DNA of 64,000 nt from an uncultured bacterium (lineage in GTDB: Bacteria > Cyanobacteriota > Vampirovibrionia > Gastranaerophilales > Gastranaerophilaceae): positions 15,107 to 79,106 of the forward strand of contig CABQAQ010000009.1 of NCBI GenBank assembly GCA_902462155.1. Direction: 5' to 3'. Positions 1-8,909 of the stretch are shown in pieces. The position numbers and the translations under genes were made by a program. Positions within the stretch are counted from its first letter, which is position 1; the number at the start of each line of letters is the position of its first letter. Under the pieces are notes generated by a model, which did not search any database, was not told where the DNA came from, and saw nothing but the letters and a program-made list of their open reading frames with translations.

Positions 1-692
1 TATTTGGTTTGGAACTATATCGTTATGAATTTTTAGGACTTTTAATGCACGCAGAACACCTAGAACAAACATATGGCGTTGGGCCTCACGCTATAAGTGT
101 GCCTAGAATTAAAAAAGCAGATGATATAAATCCCGAAGATTTTGATAATGGTATAGATGATGATATTTTCGCTAAAATTGTAGCTTGTATTAGAATTGCA
201 GTACCTTATTCAGGCATGATTATATCAACAAGAGAAAGTAAGGAATGTAGAAAAAAATTACTTAGTTTAGGTGTTTCCCAAATAAGTGGTGGATCAAAAA
301 CAAGTGTAGGCGGATATTTCAAACCTATGCCTGAAGATGAAGATTCAGCACAATTTGATGTGTCGGATAGACGACCTTTAGATGAAGTTATTAAGTGGCT
401 TTTAGACCTCGGTTATCTCCCAAGTTTTTGTACCGCTTGCTATAGACAAGGTAGAACAGGTGAAAGATTTATGAAAGTCTGTAAATCTCAACAGATTCAT
501 AATTATTGCCATCCTAATGCAATTCTTACATTAAAAGAATATTTGATTGATTATGCTTCTTCTGATACTAAAACTCAAGGTGAATTAATTATAAAAAGAG
601 AATTAGATAAAATACAAGATGAGTCTATTAGAAAAATATTACAACAAAACTTAATTAAAATAGAAGAAGGTTTAAGAGATTTTAAATTCTAA
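1..692 (+). CDS. hydG: [FeFe]-hydrogenase maturase HydG, C-terminal part (gene enters from the left edge)
   Basis: The reading frame is already open at base 3 and ends with TAA at 692, so the start lies outside the window and about 230 residues are visible. HydG is a radical SAM enzyme that splits tyrosine to give the CO and cyanide ligands of the hydrogenase H-cluster. Seen here are the family stretch GVGPHAISVPR and the C-terminal iron-sulfur motif CX2CX22C (FCTAC ... NYC, around visible residues 142-168), which holds the auxiliary cluster. The N-terminal radical SAM cysteines are not visible. Its presence implies an [FeFe]-hydrogenase and partner maturases elsewhere in the genome. Followed by a strong terminator. 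Confidence 0.93.
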   Translation, partial: FGLELYRYEFLGLLMHAEHLEQTYGVGPHAISVPRIKKADDINPEDFDNGIDDDIFAKIVACIRIAVPYSGMIISTRESKECRKKLLSLGVSQISGGSKTSVGGYFKPMPEDEDSAQFDVSDRRPLDEVIKWLLDLGYLPSFCTACYRQGRTGERFMKVCKSQQIHNYCHPNAILTLKEYLIDYASSDTKTQGELIIKRELDKIQDESIRKILQQNLIKIEEGLRDFKF

Positions 693-714
693 ATTTTTAT
701 AAATACTATAAATT

Positions 715-748
715 AAAAGCACTTTTTAAATAATAAAAGTGCTTTTTT
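715..748. terminator. Bidirectional intrinsic terminator between hydG and argD
   Basis: AAAAGCACTTTT pairs with AAAAGTGCTTTT across a short A/T loop and is followed by a T run. It lies between two convergent genes and can serve both strands. Confidence 0.85.
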
Positions 749-775
749 AATGTATTTTTTTATTAAAAATATTAA

Positions 776-2032
776 TTATAAATTTTGAAAAATTTTAGTA
801 AGAATATCTAAAGCTAGATCAATATGAGTTTTATTTATAATTAATGGAGGTAAAAATCTTAAAGTATTTACACCTGCAGTGATAACAAGTAGACCATTTT
901 TTTCGCATAAATTTACAATATCACTTGCTTTAATACTGTCATACAGTTCTATGCCTGTCATTAGTCCTAAAGATCTTATTTCTTTTATTTTATCCGGATA
1001 CTTGTCTTTTAGATTTAATAAATTTTCTTTAAAGTAAGATCCTATCTTGGAGATATGAGCAAGTAAATTATTATCTAATAACTCTTCTAAAACGACACTA
1101 GCAGCTGTCATAGATATTAAGTTTCCTCCAAAAGTAGAAGCGTGATCCCCAAAAGATAAAATGTCACTTGCTTTTTTAGAAACTAAGGTAGCACCGATAG
1201 GGAATCCAGCACCAAGCCCCTTAGCAAGAGATACAATATCAGGCTTTATGGCAAAGTGTTCAAAAGCAAATAGTTTACCTGTTCTACCTATTCCAGTCTG
1301 AACTTCATCAATTATTAATAATATGTCATTATCCTTGCAAAATTGTTCTAATTTTTGAATAAATTCTATATCAGAAATAAGAACACCACCTTCACCTTGA
1401 ATAAGCTCAAGTATAATTGCACAAGTATCAATTTCATTTTTATTGTTTTTAGAGTAGCTAAGATTAATTACGGAGTCAAGGTCGTTGTATATTGCAAATT
1501 CAAAATTATCAAGAAGCGGTAAAAAAGAATCTTGATATTTCTTTTGACCGGTTGCACTTAACGATCCTAAAGTTCGTCCGTGAAAAGAGTTTTTAAAAGC
1601 TATAATTTTATTTCTTTTTATAGAGTTCTTTTGATTTAAGATATTTGCATATTTTTTAGCTATTTTTAATGCAGTTTCGACACTTTCAGTCCCACTATTA
1701 GAAAAAAATACCTTATTGAAATGACTATTTTCTATAAGTTTTTTTGCAACAACACTCTGAGGCTGAGAATAATAAAGATTTGAAGTGTGTATTAATTTTT
1801 TTAATTGATCAGTTGTTTTATTAATAAGTTTAAGATGATTATAACCTAAGGAATTTACAGCTATACCGGAAACAAAATCTAAAAATTTATTTTTGTTAAA
1901 ATCAAATAAATAAACCCCATCTCCGTATTCAAAAGCGATATTATGTCGTTTATAGGTATTAAGTATAAAGTTGTCAGTATTAAACTTGATATTGTTATTA
2001 TTATTAGCTTGTGTATTCATATTAAAACTCAT
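776..2032 (-). CDS. argD: Acetylornithine aminotransferase (ArgD family)
   Basis: PLP-dependent class III aminotransferase of arginine synthesis; it converts N-acetylglutamate semialdehyde to N-acetylornithine. Seen: SNSGTES (about 111-117, phosphate binding), FHGRTLG, IDEVQTGIGRTG (about 241-252) and the Schiff-base lysine in SLAKGLGAGFPIG (Lys about 271). The length of 418 residues is normal; the first 15 or so are an Asn-rich extension. The start is supported by AAGGAG ten bases upstream. It lies 15 bp downstream of argB in the same orientation, which fits an argBD operon. Other class III transaminases (ornithine, succinylornithine) are hard to exclude by motif, but the argB neighbour supports ArgD. 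Confidence 0.9.
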   Translation of the reverse strand: MSFNMNTQANNNNNIKFNTDNFILNTYKRHNIAFEYGDGVYLFDFNKNKFLDFVSGIAVNSLGYNHLKLINKTTDQLKKLIHTSNLYYSQPQSVVAKKLIENSHFNKVFFSNSGTESVETALKIAKKYANILNQKNSIKRNKIIAFKNSFHGRTLGSLSATGQKKYQDSFLPLLDNFEFAIYNDLDSVINLSYSKNNKNEIDTCAIILELIQGEGGVLISDIEFIQKLEQFCKDNDILLIIDEVQTGIGRTGKLFAFEHFAIKPDIVSLAKGLGAGFPIGATLVSKKASDILSFGDHASTFGGNLISMTAASVVLEELLDNNLLAHISKIGSYFKENLLNLKDKYPDKIKEIRSLGLMTGIELYDSIKASDIVNLCEKNGLLVITAGVNTLRFLPPLIINKTHIDLALDILTKIFQNL

Positions 2033-2047
2033 GTTGAAAAAACTCCT

Positions 2048-2917
2048 TTAAAATTTAGTTATAACAGTTCCTATACCTTCTTTAGTATAGATCTCAAGCA
2101 AAAGAGAGTGAAGAATTTTGCCATTAATAATATGTACAGCTTTTACCCCATTATTAACAGCATTAATACAGCTTTCAAGTTTAGGAATCATTCCACCAGA
2201 TACTGATTTATTTTCTATTAAAGTTTGTGCTGTATTAATATTAAGCTGAGAGATAAGAGAAGTTTTATCTTCAAAATTAGTCAAAATTCCATCAATATCG
2301 GTCATAAAAACAAGCTTTGAGGCCTTTAAAGCTTTAGCTATTTCAACAGCAGCCATATCGGCATTGACATTGAATGATTGACCTTGTTCGTTAGTACTTA
2401 TAGGAGAAATTACAGGTAAGAAACCATTATCAAGAAGAGTTAAAATCAAATCTGTATTTACCTTTTTTATTTCCCCTACAAAGCCCAGATCAATATTATT
2501 TTTTATTAATTTCTCAGCAATTAAAACATTAGCATCTTTTCCGGAAATACCGACAGCATTAACATTAAGTTTATTAAAATCAGATACAAGAGATTTGTTT
2601 ATTATACCTGATAAAACAGACTCAACTATTTCCATGGAATCTTGATCAGTAACCCTTAAACCGTTATTAAAATTAATTTTAATATTATTTTTTTCTAAAG
2701 CCTGATTAATTTTTTTACCGCCACCATGGACAACTACAACTTTTAATCCTACCATTTTTAGAAAAGAAATATCTTCTATAACATTTTTTTTAAGATTTTC
2801 ATCAGCAATAGCACTACCCCCATATTTAATTACAGTAATTGTATTTTGGAATTTATTTATATAAGGTAAAGCTTCAACTAAAATTTTTGCTTTATGTATA
2901 TATGTATCAATATTCAT
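2048..2917 (-). CDS. argB: N-acetylglutamate kinase
   Basis: Second step of arginine synthesis: phosphorylates N-acetylglutamate with ATP. Seen: VIKYGGSAI near residue 29, the VVHGGGKKIN loop, GLRVTD and the C-terminal TDIDGIL segment. The length is 289 residues. There is an N-terminal helix-like stretch of about 25 residues before the first strand; in this family that extension is found in the hexameric, arginine-inhibited enzymes, so feedback control by arginine is a reasonable inference. The start has AAGGTTG upstream. First gene of argBD; the 225 bp divergent region upstream is shared with the gene at 3143. Confidence 0.94.
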   Translation of the reverse strand: MNIDTYIHKAKILVEALPYINKFQNTITVIKYGGSAIADENLKKNVIEDISFLKMVGLKVVVVHGGGKKINQALEKNNIKINFNNGLRVTDQDSMEIVESVLSGIINKSLVSDFNKLNVNAVGISGKDANVLIAEKLIKNNIDLGFVGEIKKVNTDLILTLLDNGFLPVISPISTNEQGQSFNVNADMAAVEIAKALKASKLVFMTDIDGILTNFEDKTSLISQLNINTAQTLIENKSVSGGMIPKLESCINAVNNGVKAVHIINGKILHSLLLEIYTKEGIGTVITKF

Positions 2918-3142
2918 ATTATTATCAACCTTAAAATTCTATATTTTAATATATTTTATCATTACAACTATAAATATAGATAAAACTTAATAATAATTAA
3001 CGTTAAGTATTATAAAAAGATCAAGATATTAAGAATTGTAACTTTATAAATATAAAAGAGCAATAAATAAGAAAAAAATAACTTTTAAATATATAGAGAA
3101 GATATATAAAGTTTGAGCTAATAAAAATAAGAGGTTGAATAT

Positions 3143-3886
3143 ATGGTAAGTGCTTTTGGAAATTTGAATTTTAATGGATATGCGAATCCATATTATAATC
3201 AGGAATTAATGCAGACACAATCTCAGAATATGCTTAAATCAAATCTAGAGTTTCAAGGTGATTATGCATTAAAGCAAGCACAATTAATGAATAAAAATAA
3301 TGGAGAAGTCAACATATTAAAGACTCAAGCGTTGACATTGATGTCATTATTAAAAAATAGGCAACAAGATCAATTTATAGATGAATGGAAAGAATTTGAA
3401 AAATTGGTTTCACAAAATGAATTGTATGCAAATACAATAGATACATCAGATCCACAAGAGTTGACAGCTCAAGCAAGGGATGTATTTCATCAGATTACAG
3501 GTAATGATTTAATAGCAAGTGTGAATAAAGTAAAAACTCCATTTGAAAATTCTTTAATAAATTTTGCAACACTAGGCTTTGCTTGGCAGAATGAAAATTG
3601 TGATACATTAGCATCAAAACTAACAAATACTCAAAGAACAAGCGCAAGCTGTATAGCAGAAGCAACAGGAGCAGGTATAGGTGTAGCATCAGCAGTTGGA
3701 TTAACATCGATGTTAATAGGAGGAGTAAAATCTTTAGCAGTTGGTTGTAACCCAGGAGGGTTTAGAAAATGGGCTCCTAGAGCACTAGGACTTTCTGCTT
3801 TAGCAGGTATTACTACTTTTATTGTTGATGCTGTTTTACAATTTACAAAAAGGAATAAAGAAATTTCAGAGTCCAATAAAGGCTAA
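3143..3886 (+). CDS. Hypothetical protein with hydrophobic C-terminal segments
   Basis: Not recognised. 247 residues, starting after AGAGGTTGA. The N-terminal half is Asn/Gln-rich and polar with predicted helix (roughly residues 20-110). The C-terminal half has two hydrophobic, Gly/Ala-rich stretches (about 170-195 and 212-232) that could be membrane segments or a glycine-zipper-like hairpin. The tail is short and charged. It is followed by a perfect 16-bp hairpin terminator, so it is probably a single-gene transcript. Codon use resembles the neighbours, with no sign of transfer. No function is proposed. Confidence 0.7.
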   Translation: MVSAFGNLNFNGYANPYYNQELMQTQSQNMLKSNLEFQGDYALKQAQLMNKNNGEVNILKTQALTLMSLLKNRQQDQFIDEWKEFEKLVSQNELYANTIDTSDPQELTAQARDVFHQITGNDLIASVNKVKTPFENSLINFATLGFAWQNENCDTLASKLTNTQRTSASCIAEATGAGIGVASAVGLTSMLIGGVKSLAVGCNPGGFRKWAPRALGLSALAGITTFIVDAVLQFTKRNKEISESNKG

Positions 3887-3911
3887 ATAATAATTTTATT
3901 ACTTTAAAATG

Positions 3912-3950
3912 AATAGTTATTTAACTTAATAAGTTAAATAACTATTTTTT
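3912..3950 (+). terminator. Intrinsic terminator after the 3143 gene
   Basis: A 16-bp perfect inverted repeat (3912-3927 with 3931-3946) with a 3-base loop, followed by a T run. Confidence 0.88.
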
Positions 3951-3973
3951 TAGTCTTTATAAAAATGAATATT

Positions 3974-4004
3974 TTGCTTAATATTTCGTCATAAATAGTA
4001 TAAT
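3974..4004 (+). promoter_or_regulatory. Possible promoter for the AAA+ ATPase gene
   Basis: TTGCTT at 3974 and TATAAT at 3999 with 19 bp between them, ahead of a leader of about 58 nt. The spacing is long, so this is tentative. Confidence 0.4.
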
Positions 4005-4068
4005 TGTCGCAATTTTTTGTTATTATATGTTTTATCTAATTACAATAAAAAGTAAGAGGATAAGTATC

Positions 4069-5187
4069 ATGTCAAGTACATCATTATCAAGGCAAAATAT
4101 GGCAGCTCCAATTCAATCAAATAGTTATTATTATCCCCCTCAAGTATATTCTAATTCAAATAAAGCCGATGGTTATTATAATTATAATGATCAATTTCAA
4201 GGCGATTCTTTTGTAAATAATAGAGCTCAAGAGCAACATAAAAAAGAGATAAATTGGAAAAAATGGTTGACAATAGGTGGACTTGCAGCAATAGGTACGT
4301 TTCTATTAGCCTCTGTCTTAGGTCGTTCTTCTACACCGGTTCCAAATGATGTATTAACATCTAAAAGACCAACTACTACATTTAAAGATGTGGCTGGAAT
4401 GACAGATATTAAAGATATGCTAAATCAGAAAATATTAAATCCAATAAATGATCCGTCTATTAATAAAAAATATCAAAAATGGGGAATAGAACAACCATCA
4501 GGATTCTTATTCGCAGGCCCTGGTGGTACCGGTAAAACATATATAGCTGAATGTCTTGCTGGAGAACTTGGTACTGATCTTTATGAAATAAAAGCTTCAG
4601 AAGTTGGATCTGCTTGGGCTCATGAAACAAGTAAAAATATATCTAAAGCTATTGATGATGTTATATGTAAAGCAGAAAAATCAGATAAACCAGTTGTCCT
4701 TTTCTTTGATGAACTTGATTCTATTGTAAGAAAAAGAACTTCAGATACTAAAAAATATGAAGCAGAAGAAGTAAATACTATACTTCAAAAAGTACAGAAT
4801 TTACATAAAAAAAATATAATATTGATAGGTGCTACAAATTGTCCGGGAATGCTTGACAAACCTGCTCTAAGACCTGGTAGATTTAATACTCCTATTTATT
4901 TTAGATTACCTAATTTGGAAGAACGTGAAGATTTATTTAAGTTATCTTTAAGAAATTCTTCTAAAGAAGTAGTTGGTAATTTCCTTGATAATAAAGAAGC
5001 TCTTAAAAAAGTAGCACAAGCTGCAGAAGGTTTCTCTAATGCAGATATTAAAGATATTGTCAGAGAAGGTTTAACTATGGCTTGTAATAATGGGGCATCT
5101 GAAATTGATGAAACTTATTTCTTAAAAGTTATTGAAAATTTAAATTTACAAAAAGAAATGGAAGAATTCCAAAGATCATTTACTTAA
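4069..5187 (+). CDS. Membrane-anchored AAA+ ATPase, FtsH-like ATPase domain without protease domain
   Basis: The start at 4069 is chosen over an in-frame ATG at 4027 because AGAGGA lies just before it; this gives 372 residues. The N-terminus is polar and Tyr/Asn-rich, then there is one hydrophobic segment (about 66-85), then an AAA+ module: FKDVAGM, Walker A GPGGTGKT (150-157), Walker B VVLFFDELDS, sensor 1 ILIGATN and the arginine-finger region RPGRF. This order (one membrane span, then FtsH-type AAA) resembles FtsH, but the gene stops after the AAA lid helices and has no HEXXH zinc protease part. It could act as an unfoldase or membrane-protein remodeller. The role is unknown. Confidence 0.8.
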   Translation: MSSTSLSRQNMAAPIQSNSYYYPPQVYSNSNKADGYYNYNDQFQGDSFVNNRAQEQHKKEINWKKWLTIGGLAAIGTFLLASVLGRSSTPVPNDVLTSKRPTTTFKDVAGMTDIKDMLNQKILNPINDPSINKKYQKWGIEQPSGFLFAGPGGTGKTYIAECLAGELGTDLYEIKASEVGSAWAHETSKNISKAIDDVICKAEKSDKPVVLFFDELDSIVRKRTSDTKKYEAEEVNTILQKVQNLHKKNIILIGATNCPGMLDKPALRPGRFNTPIYFRLPNLEEREDLFKLSLRNSSKEVVGNFLDNKEALKKVAQAAEGFSNADIKDIVREGLTMACNNGASEIDETYFLKVIENLNLQKEMEEFQRSFT

Positions 5188-5209
5188 ATTAAAATACAAA
5201 GATGATGAA

Positions 5210-5836
5210 TTATTTATCTTTTGAACAGATAAATATTACTTCTTCGGATAATAAATTGGCAATGTTCTTTGTATATTTTCTATGTGATAAGATTCTATGT
5301 TCTTTTCCTTTTGATAAAAATATCTGATCGATAATTTCTATATCTCTTGTTTTTGCAAATTCATAGAAATCATTAATAGTTAGCAGGTGAATATTTGGAG
5401 TATTATACCATTCAAATGGTAAGACTTTGGATTTAGGCATTTTACCTTGCAACATTAAAAATAAACGAATTTTATAATATGCAAAGTTTGGAAAACTTAT
5501 AATTATTTTTTTGCCTACTCTAAGCATCTCATCAATTACATAATCTGGTTTTACTGTTGATTGTAAGGTTTGATTTAATATTACCCAATCCCATTGTTTT
5601 TCTTGAAATTCTTTTAAACCTTCGTCTATATTCCCTTGTATTACTGATAAGCCTTTTTCTAGACTTTTTATTACCTGATCTTGATCTATTTCTATACCAA
5701 TTCCTTTGCAGTTTTTAGTTGTTACTAGCTTGTCTAGTAAAACTCCTTCTCCACAACCAAGATCAAGTATAGAAGAGTTATTATCAATAACTTTAGAGAT
5801 AATTTCGTAATTTAGGTGTATATTTTCTATAGTCAT
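5210..5836 (-). CDS. metW: MetW-type methyltransferase-fold protein
   Basis: 208 residues with the SAM-binding motif ILDLGCGEGVLL near residue 23, then NQTLQ and the C-terminal GKMPKSKVLPFEWYNTPNIH stretch typical of MetW. MetW works with MetX in methionine synthesis in many bacteria. The gene starts 5 bp after metX ends, in the classic metX-metW order. The best Shine-Dalgarno (AGGAG) lies 16 bases upstream inside the end of metX, so translation may be coupled. Confidence 0.92.
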   Translation of the reverse strand: MTIENIHLNYEIISKVIDNNSSILDLGCGEGVLLDKLVTTKNCKGIGIEIDQDQVIKSLEKGLSVIQGNIDEGLKEFQEKQWDWVILNQTLQSTVKPDYVIDEMLRVGKKIIISFPNFAYYKIRLFLMLQGKMPKSKVLPFEWYNTPNIHLLTINDFYEFAKTRDIEIIDQIFLSKGKEHRILSHRKYTKNIANLLSEEVIFICSKDK

Positions 5837-5841
5837 AGTTC

Positions 5842-6972
5842 TTATTGTTTTTCTCCTATTTTAGATAAAAAACTCTTTATTATCTTTGTTTGTTGATTAA
5901 ATTCAAGTAAAAAAGCATCGTGACCACAATTAGATTTTATTTCGCAAAAAGAAACGTCTTTTTTGGCTTGAAGTAAAGCATTTACCATTTCTTTTGATTG
6001 TTCTGTTGGAAAAAGCCAATCTGATGAAAAAGAGATAATTAGAAATTTAGAATTTGTATTTAAAAACGCATTTTTTAAAGAACCATATTTTTTTGATAAA
6101 TCAAAATAGTCAACAGCTTTTGTAATATACAAATAACTATTTGCATCAAATCTATCTACAAAAATTTGTCCTTGATGAGCCAGATAACTTTCTACCGCAA
6201 AATCTATATTAAAATCGAAATTAGCTTTGTTAGTTTGGAATCTTCTTCCGAATTTATTATGCATAGCCTCTTCGCATAAATATGTTATATGTCCGATCAT
6301 TCTTGCTATACTTAAACCGGTTTCAGGATAATTTTTTTGGTCATAATAGCTTCCATTGTTAAAATTTTTATCAGAAAGTATGGCATTTCTTCCTACTGCG
6401 TTAAAGGCTATGCTCTGAGCAGTTAATTTAGATGTTGAGGCTATAACTATAGTTCCTATTACCATATCACTATATTTTATTGACCATTCAAGAGCTTGCA
6501 TTCCTCCCATTGAGCCGCCTGCTACTATTAATTTTTTTATCTTTAGATATTCAATGAGCTTTTTTTGAACTTTTACTGTATCTTCTATAGTAATTACAGG
6601 AAAATCTAAACCATAAGGTCTATTTGTTTTTGGATTAATTGATGATGGACCAGTTGTGCCAGAACAACCACCTAGGATGTTTGAACATACTATGAAATAC
6701 TTATTTGTATCAAAGGCCTTATTTGGACCTATCATTTCTTGCCACCAGCCAGGTTTTTTATCTTCTTCTGTATGATATCCGTATGCGTGTGCATCTCCTG
6801 TTAAAGCGTGAAATATTAATATTGCATTATCACCTTTTTCATTTAATTTACCATACGTTTCGTATGCTACGGTTATATATTCTAAAATTTCATTTGACTC
6901 AAGCTTTAAAGGTTCGTTTATTTCAAAATATTTAGTTTCTGTATATTCTCTATTGACTGTACTATTTCCCAT
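5842..6972 (-). CDS. metX: Homoserine O-acyltransferase (MetX)
   Basis: Alpha/beta-hydrolase enzyme that acylates homoserine in methionine synthesis. Seen: NAILIFHALTGDAHA, the nucleophile elbow GGSMGGMQALEW, and the other triad residues in SSDWLFP (Asp) and NCGHDAFLLE (His). 376 residues is typical. RBS AAGGTAACG. Whether acetyl- or succinyl-CoA is used cannot be read from motifs alone. It lies 17 bp downstream of a membrane protein gene and directly before metW; no SAM riboswitch was seen upstream. Confidence 0.94.
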   Translation of the reverse strand: MGNSTVNREYTETKYFEINEPLKLESNEILEYITVAYETYGKLNEKGDNAILIFHALTGDAHAYGYHTEEDKKPGWWQEMIGPNKAFDTNKYFIVCSNILGGCSGTTGPSSINPKTNRPYGLDFPVITIEDTVKVQKKLIEYLKIKKLIVAGGSMGGMQALEWSIKYSDMVIGTIVIASTSKLTAQSIAFNAVGRNAILSDKNFNNGSYYDQKNYPETGLSIARMIGHITYLCEEAMHNKFGRRFQTNKANFDFNIDFAVESYLAHQGQIFVDRFDANSYLYITKAVDYFDLSKKYGSLKNAFLNTNSKFLIISFSSDWLFPTEQSKEMVNALLQAKKDVSFCEIKSNCGHDAFLLEFNQQTKIIKSFLSKIGEKQ

Positions 6973-6989
6973 ATTTATACGTTACCTTT

Positions 6990-7811
6990 TTATTGATTTT
7001 CAATTTCTTCGTATTTTTTATAGAATAATGTCGCTATAATAGGTTTAGCAAAAAAATCCAGTATAGATACAATTATTTGAATAGTAGGAGCATTTAAAGT
7101 ATTTGAAATATTAAATAAATTTAGGAAAAACTTAATTGTTAAATATAATATAAAGGCTAATATAAACTCAAAAATATAAAGATATACGTTTACAAAAATA
7201 AATGGAAATATATTGTTATTTATAATTTTTATACTAGTTTTAATATAATAAGAAATTTCTCTATTACTATTAAGAGCAAAGATAGGAATACTTAAGCTTA
7301 AAATAGATTTTGCTATCGGGTCAGCTAGAATTGCTATTGGAAAGCATAAGATTCCAATAAGAATCAAAATTGCCATAAGAACTATATAAGTTAATACAAG
7401 CATAGAAATTAATTTGAAATATTTTTTAGAATTTTTTGAAATACTTTTAATGTAGATTAAATTATTCTTAATATTTTCTTGCCTATATAAATCTAATGTT
7501 AATGGAGTTAATGCTGCGATTGAGATTAATAATTCAGATAAATATTTAAAAAATAAAAAAATACCAGGAATAGATAATATAATACATATTATGCTAGATA
7601 AAATTATATCTTGTTTAAAATTAGGATTAAATATAGAAATATAAAAATAAATTAAGATGACATTTAATAAAATACTAAATAATATACCTAAAGAGGGTAT
7701 TAAAATTAAGTCTAATAATTTAAATAAATTTTTGAAAATAATATCTAAAGATTCTTTAAAAATATTAAAAGTAGATAAATTTTTAAATTCTTCTCTTCCA
7801 TTACTATACAT
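6990..7811 (-). CDS. Multi-span membrane protein, paralogue of the adjacent 7877-8809 product
   Basis: 273 residues, almost entirely hydrophobic with about six predicted membrane spans; RBS TAAGGA. It shares a series of landmarks in the same order with the next protein: a charged start followed by ESLDIIFKN, PGIFLFFKYLSELLISIAAL, FALNSNREISYYIKTSI and the C-terminal TLFYKKYEE. The function is not recognised; it loosely resembles the large group of membrane proteins annotated as glycerophosphodiesterase-type membrane domain or YciC-like. It ends 17 bp before metX, so it may share that transcript, though no role in methionine synthesis is implied. Confidence 0.75.
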   Translation of the reverse strand: MYSNGREEFKNLSTFNIFKESLDIIFKNLFKLLDLILIPSLGILFSILLNVILIYFYISIFNPNFKQDIILSSIICIILSIPGIFLFFKYLSELLISIAALTPLTLDLYRQENIKNNLIYIKSISKNSKKYFKLISMLVLTYIVLMAILILIGILCFPIAILADPIAKSILSLSIPIFALNSNREISYYIKTSIKIINNNIFPFIFVNVYLYIFEFILAFILYLTIKFFLNLFNISNTLNAPTIQIIVSILDFFAKPIIATLFYKKYEEIENQ

Positions 7812-7876
7812 ATTATAATTCCTTATATATATTAATTTTTATACTATAACATATATTATTTTTTAATGAAAGAAAT

Positions 7877-8809
7877 TTATTTTTCGTATCTTCTATAAAA
7901 TAAAGTAAGAGCAATGTCACGGATTGGAAGTGTAAATCCACAAGCAATACTTGTTATAATCATTTCAAAAATATGGTTAGATACTTCAAGACTATCAAGG
8001 TTAAATTGTTTTAAAGGTAAAGTTTGGATAAATGCCTCAATAGGTGTAGATAAATAATAATCAAGTTTAAGGTAAGAAACGGCAAAGTATACACTTTTAG
8101 GTATTATAATATAACTTACTATAAATAAAAATATTAAAATACAGATAATAGAAAATAAATATTTACTTACAATAGAAATACTTGTTTTTAAAATAGAAAA
8201 AATATTTTTGCTTTCGTCAAGAGCAAATATCTGAATAGTTAAGCAAAATAACAATGAAAAAATTAGCCCTGGAATTATAAAACACAAATAACCTAAAAAA
8301 GTAATAAAGGCAATTATAAGTAAAAGAATAATATAATCTTTAGACCTTCTGAAGACTATATCATAATGTGATTGAATATTCTTGATATGACCTGAGGTAT
8401 CAACATCAACACTTATAGAATTAATAGCGGCTATAGATATTAGATAATCCCAAAAAGATTTTGTAAATATTAAAAATCCTGGCAATGTAAAAAGAAGTAA
8501 AAAAAGAAATGAAATATTTTGGTTTTCTAGAATAGAAAATTTAGCTAAATTAGTCTGAAAATTTATAGTATAAAAATAAGTAGCAGAAAATATAAATATT
8601 AGTCCGAGTAATTGTCCAAAAATTGGCCAGAATAATATTTTAAAAAAAATATCAATATTCTTAAAATATAATTTTAATGACTCATAACAAATAGATATTA
8701 TCGTAAAAAATTTGACTTCCTCGTTTATTTTTGATTTTGAAACTTTATTTTTTTTCTTTTTAGTCCTTTTGGTAGTTTTATAGAACTTATTATTGTCAGA
8801 ATTTTTCAC
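7877..8809 (-). CDS. Multi-span membrane protein with Lys-rich N-terminus, tandem paralogue of 6990-7811
   Basis: 310 residues. GTG start supported by AAAGGTATC. The first 30 residues are a Lys-rich cytosolic-type tail (KKKKNK), followed by about six hydrophobic spans. The matching landmarks with the downstream paralogue are ESLKLYFKNIDIF, PGFLIFTKSFWDYLISIAAI, FALDESKNIFSILKTSI and TLFYRRYEK. Tandem duplication followed by divergence is the simplest reading. The 65 bp gap and same strand suggest cotranscription. Function unknown. Confidence 0.75.
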   Translation of the reverse strand: MKNSDNNKFYKTTKRTKKKKNKVSKSKINEEVKFFTIISICYESLKLYFKNIDIFFKILFWPIFGQLLGLIFIFSATYFYTINFQTNLAKFSILENQNISFLFLLLFTLPGFLIFTKSFWDYLISIAAINSISVDVDTSGHIKNIQSHYDIVFRRSKDYIILLLIIAFITFLGYLCFIIPGLIFSLLFCLTIQIFALDESKNIFSILKTSISIVSKYLFSIICILIFLFIVSYIIIPKSVYFAVSYLKLDYYLSTPIEAFIQTLPLKQFNLDSLEVSNHIFEMIITSIACGFTLPIRDIALTLFYRRYEK

Positions 8810-8909
8810 TATTTGATACCTTTATTAATTCTAGTCTTTGTATACGATTGATAAAAAAATATTAATGATAAAATAATACATGTTTAATTATAATATTAAA
8901 ATATAAAAA

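Noticed and set aside
6973..7000. SAM riboswitch or T-box upstream of metX
   Set aside because: Only 17 bp separate metX from the preceding gene, and no leader structure was seen there.
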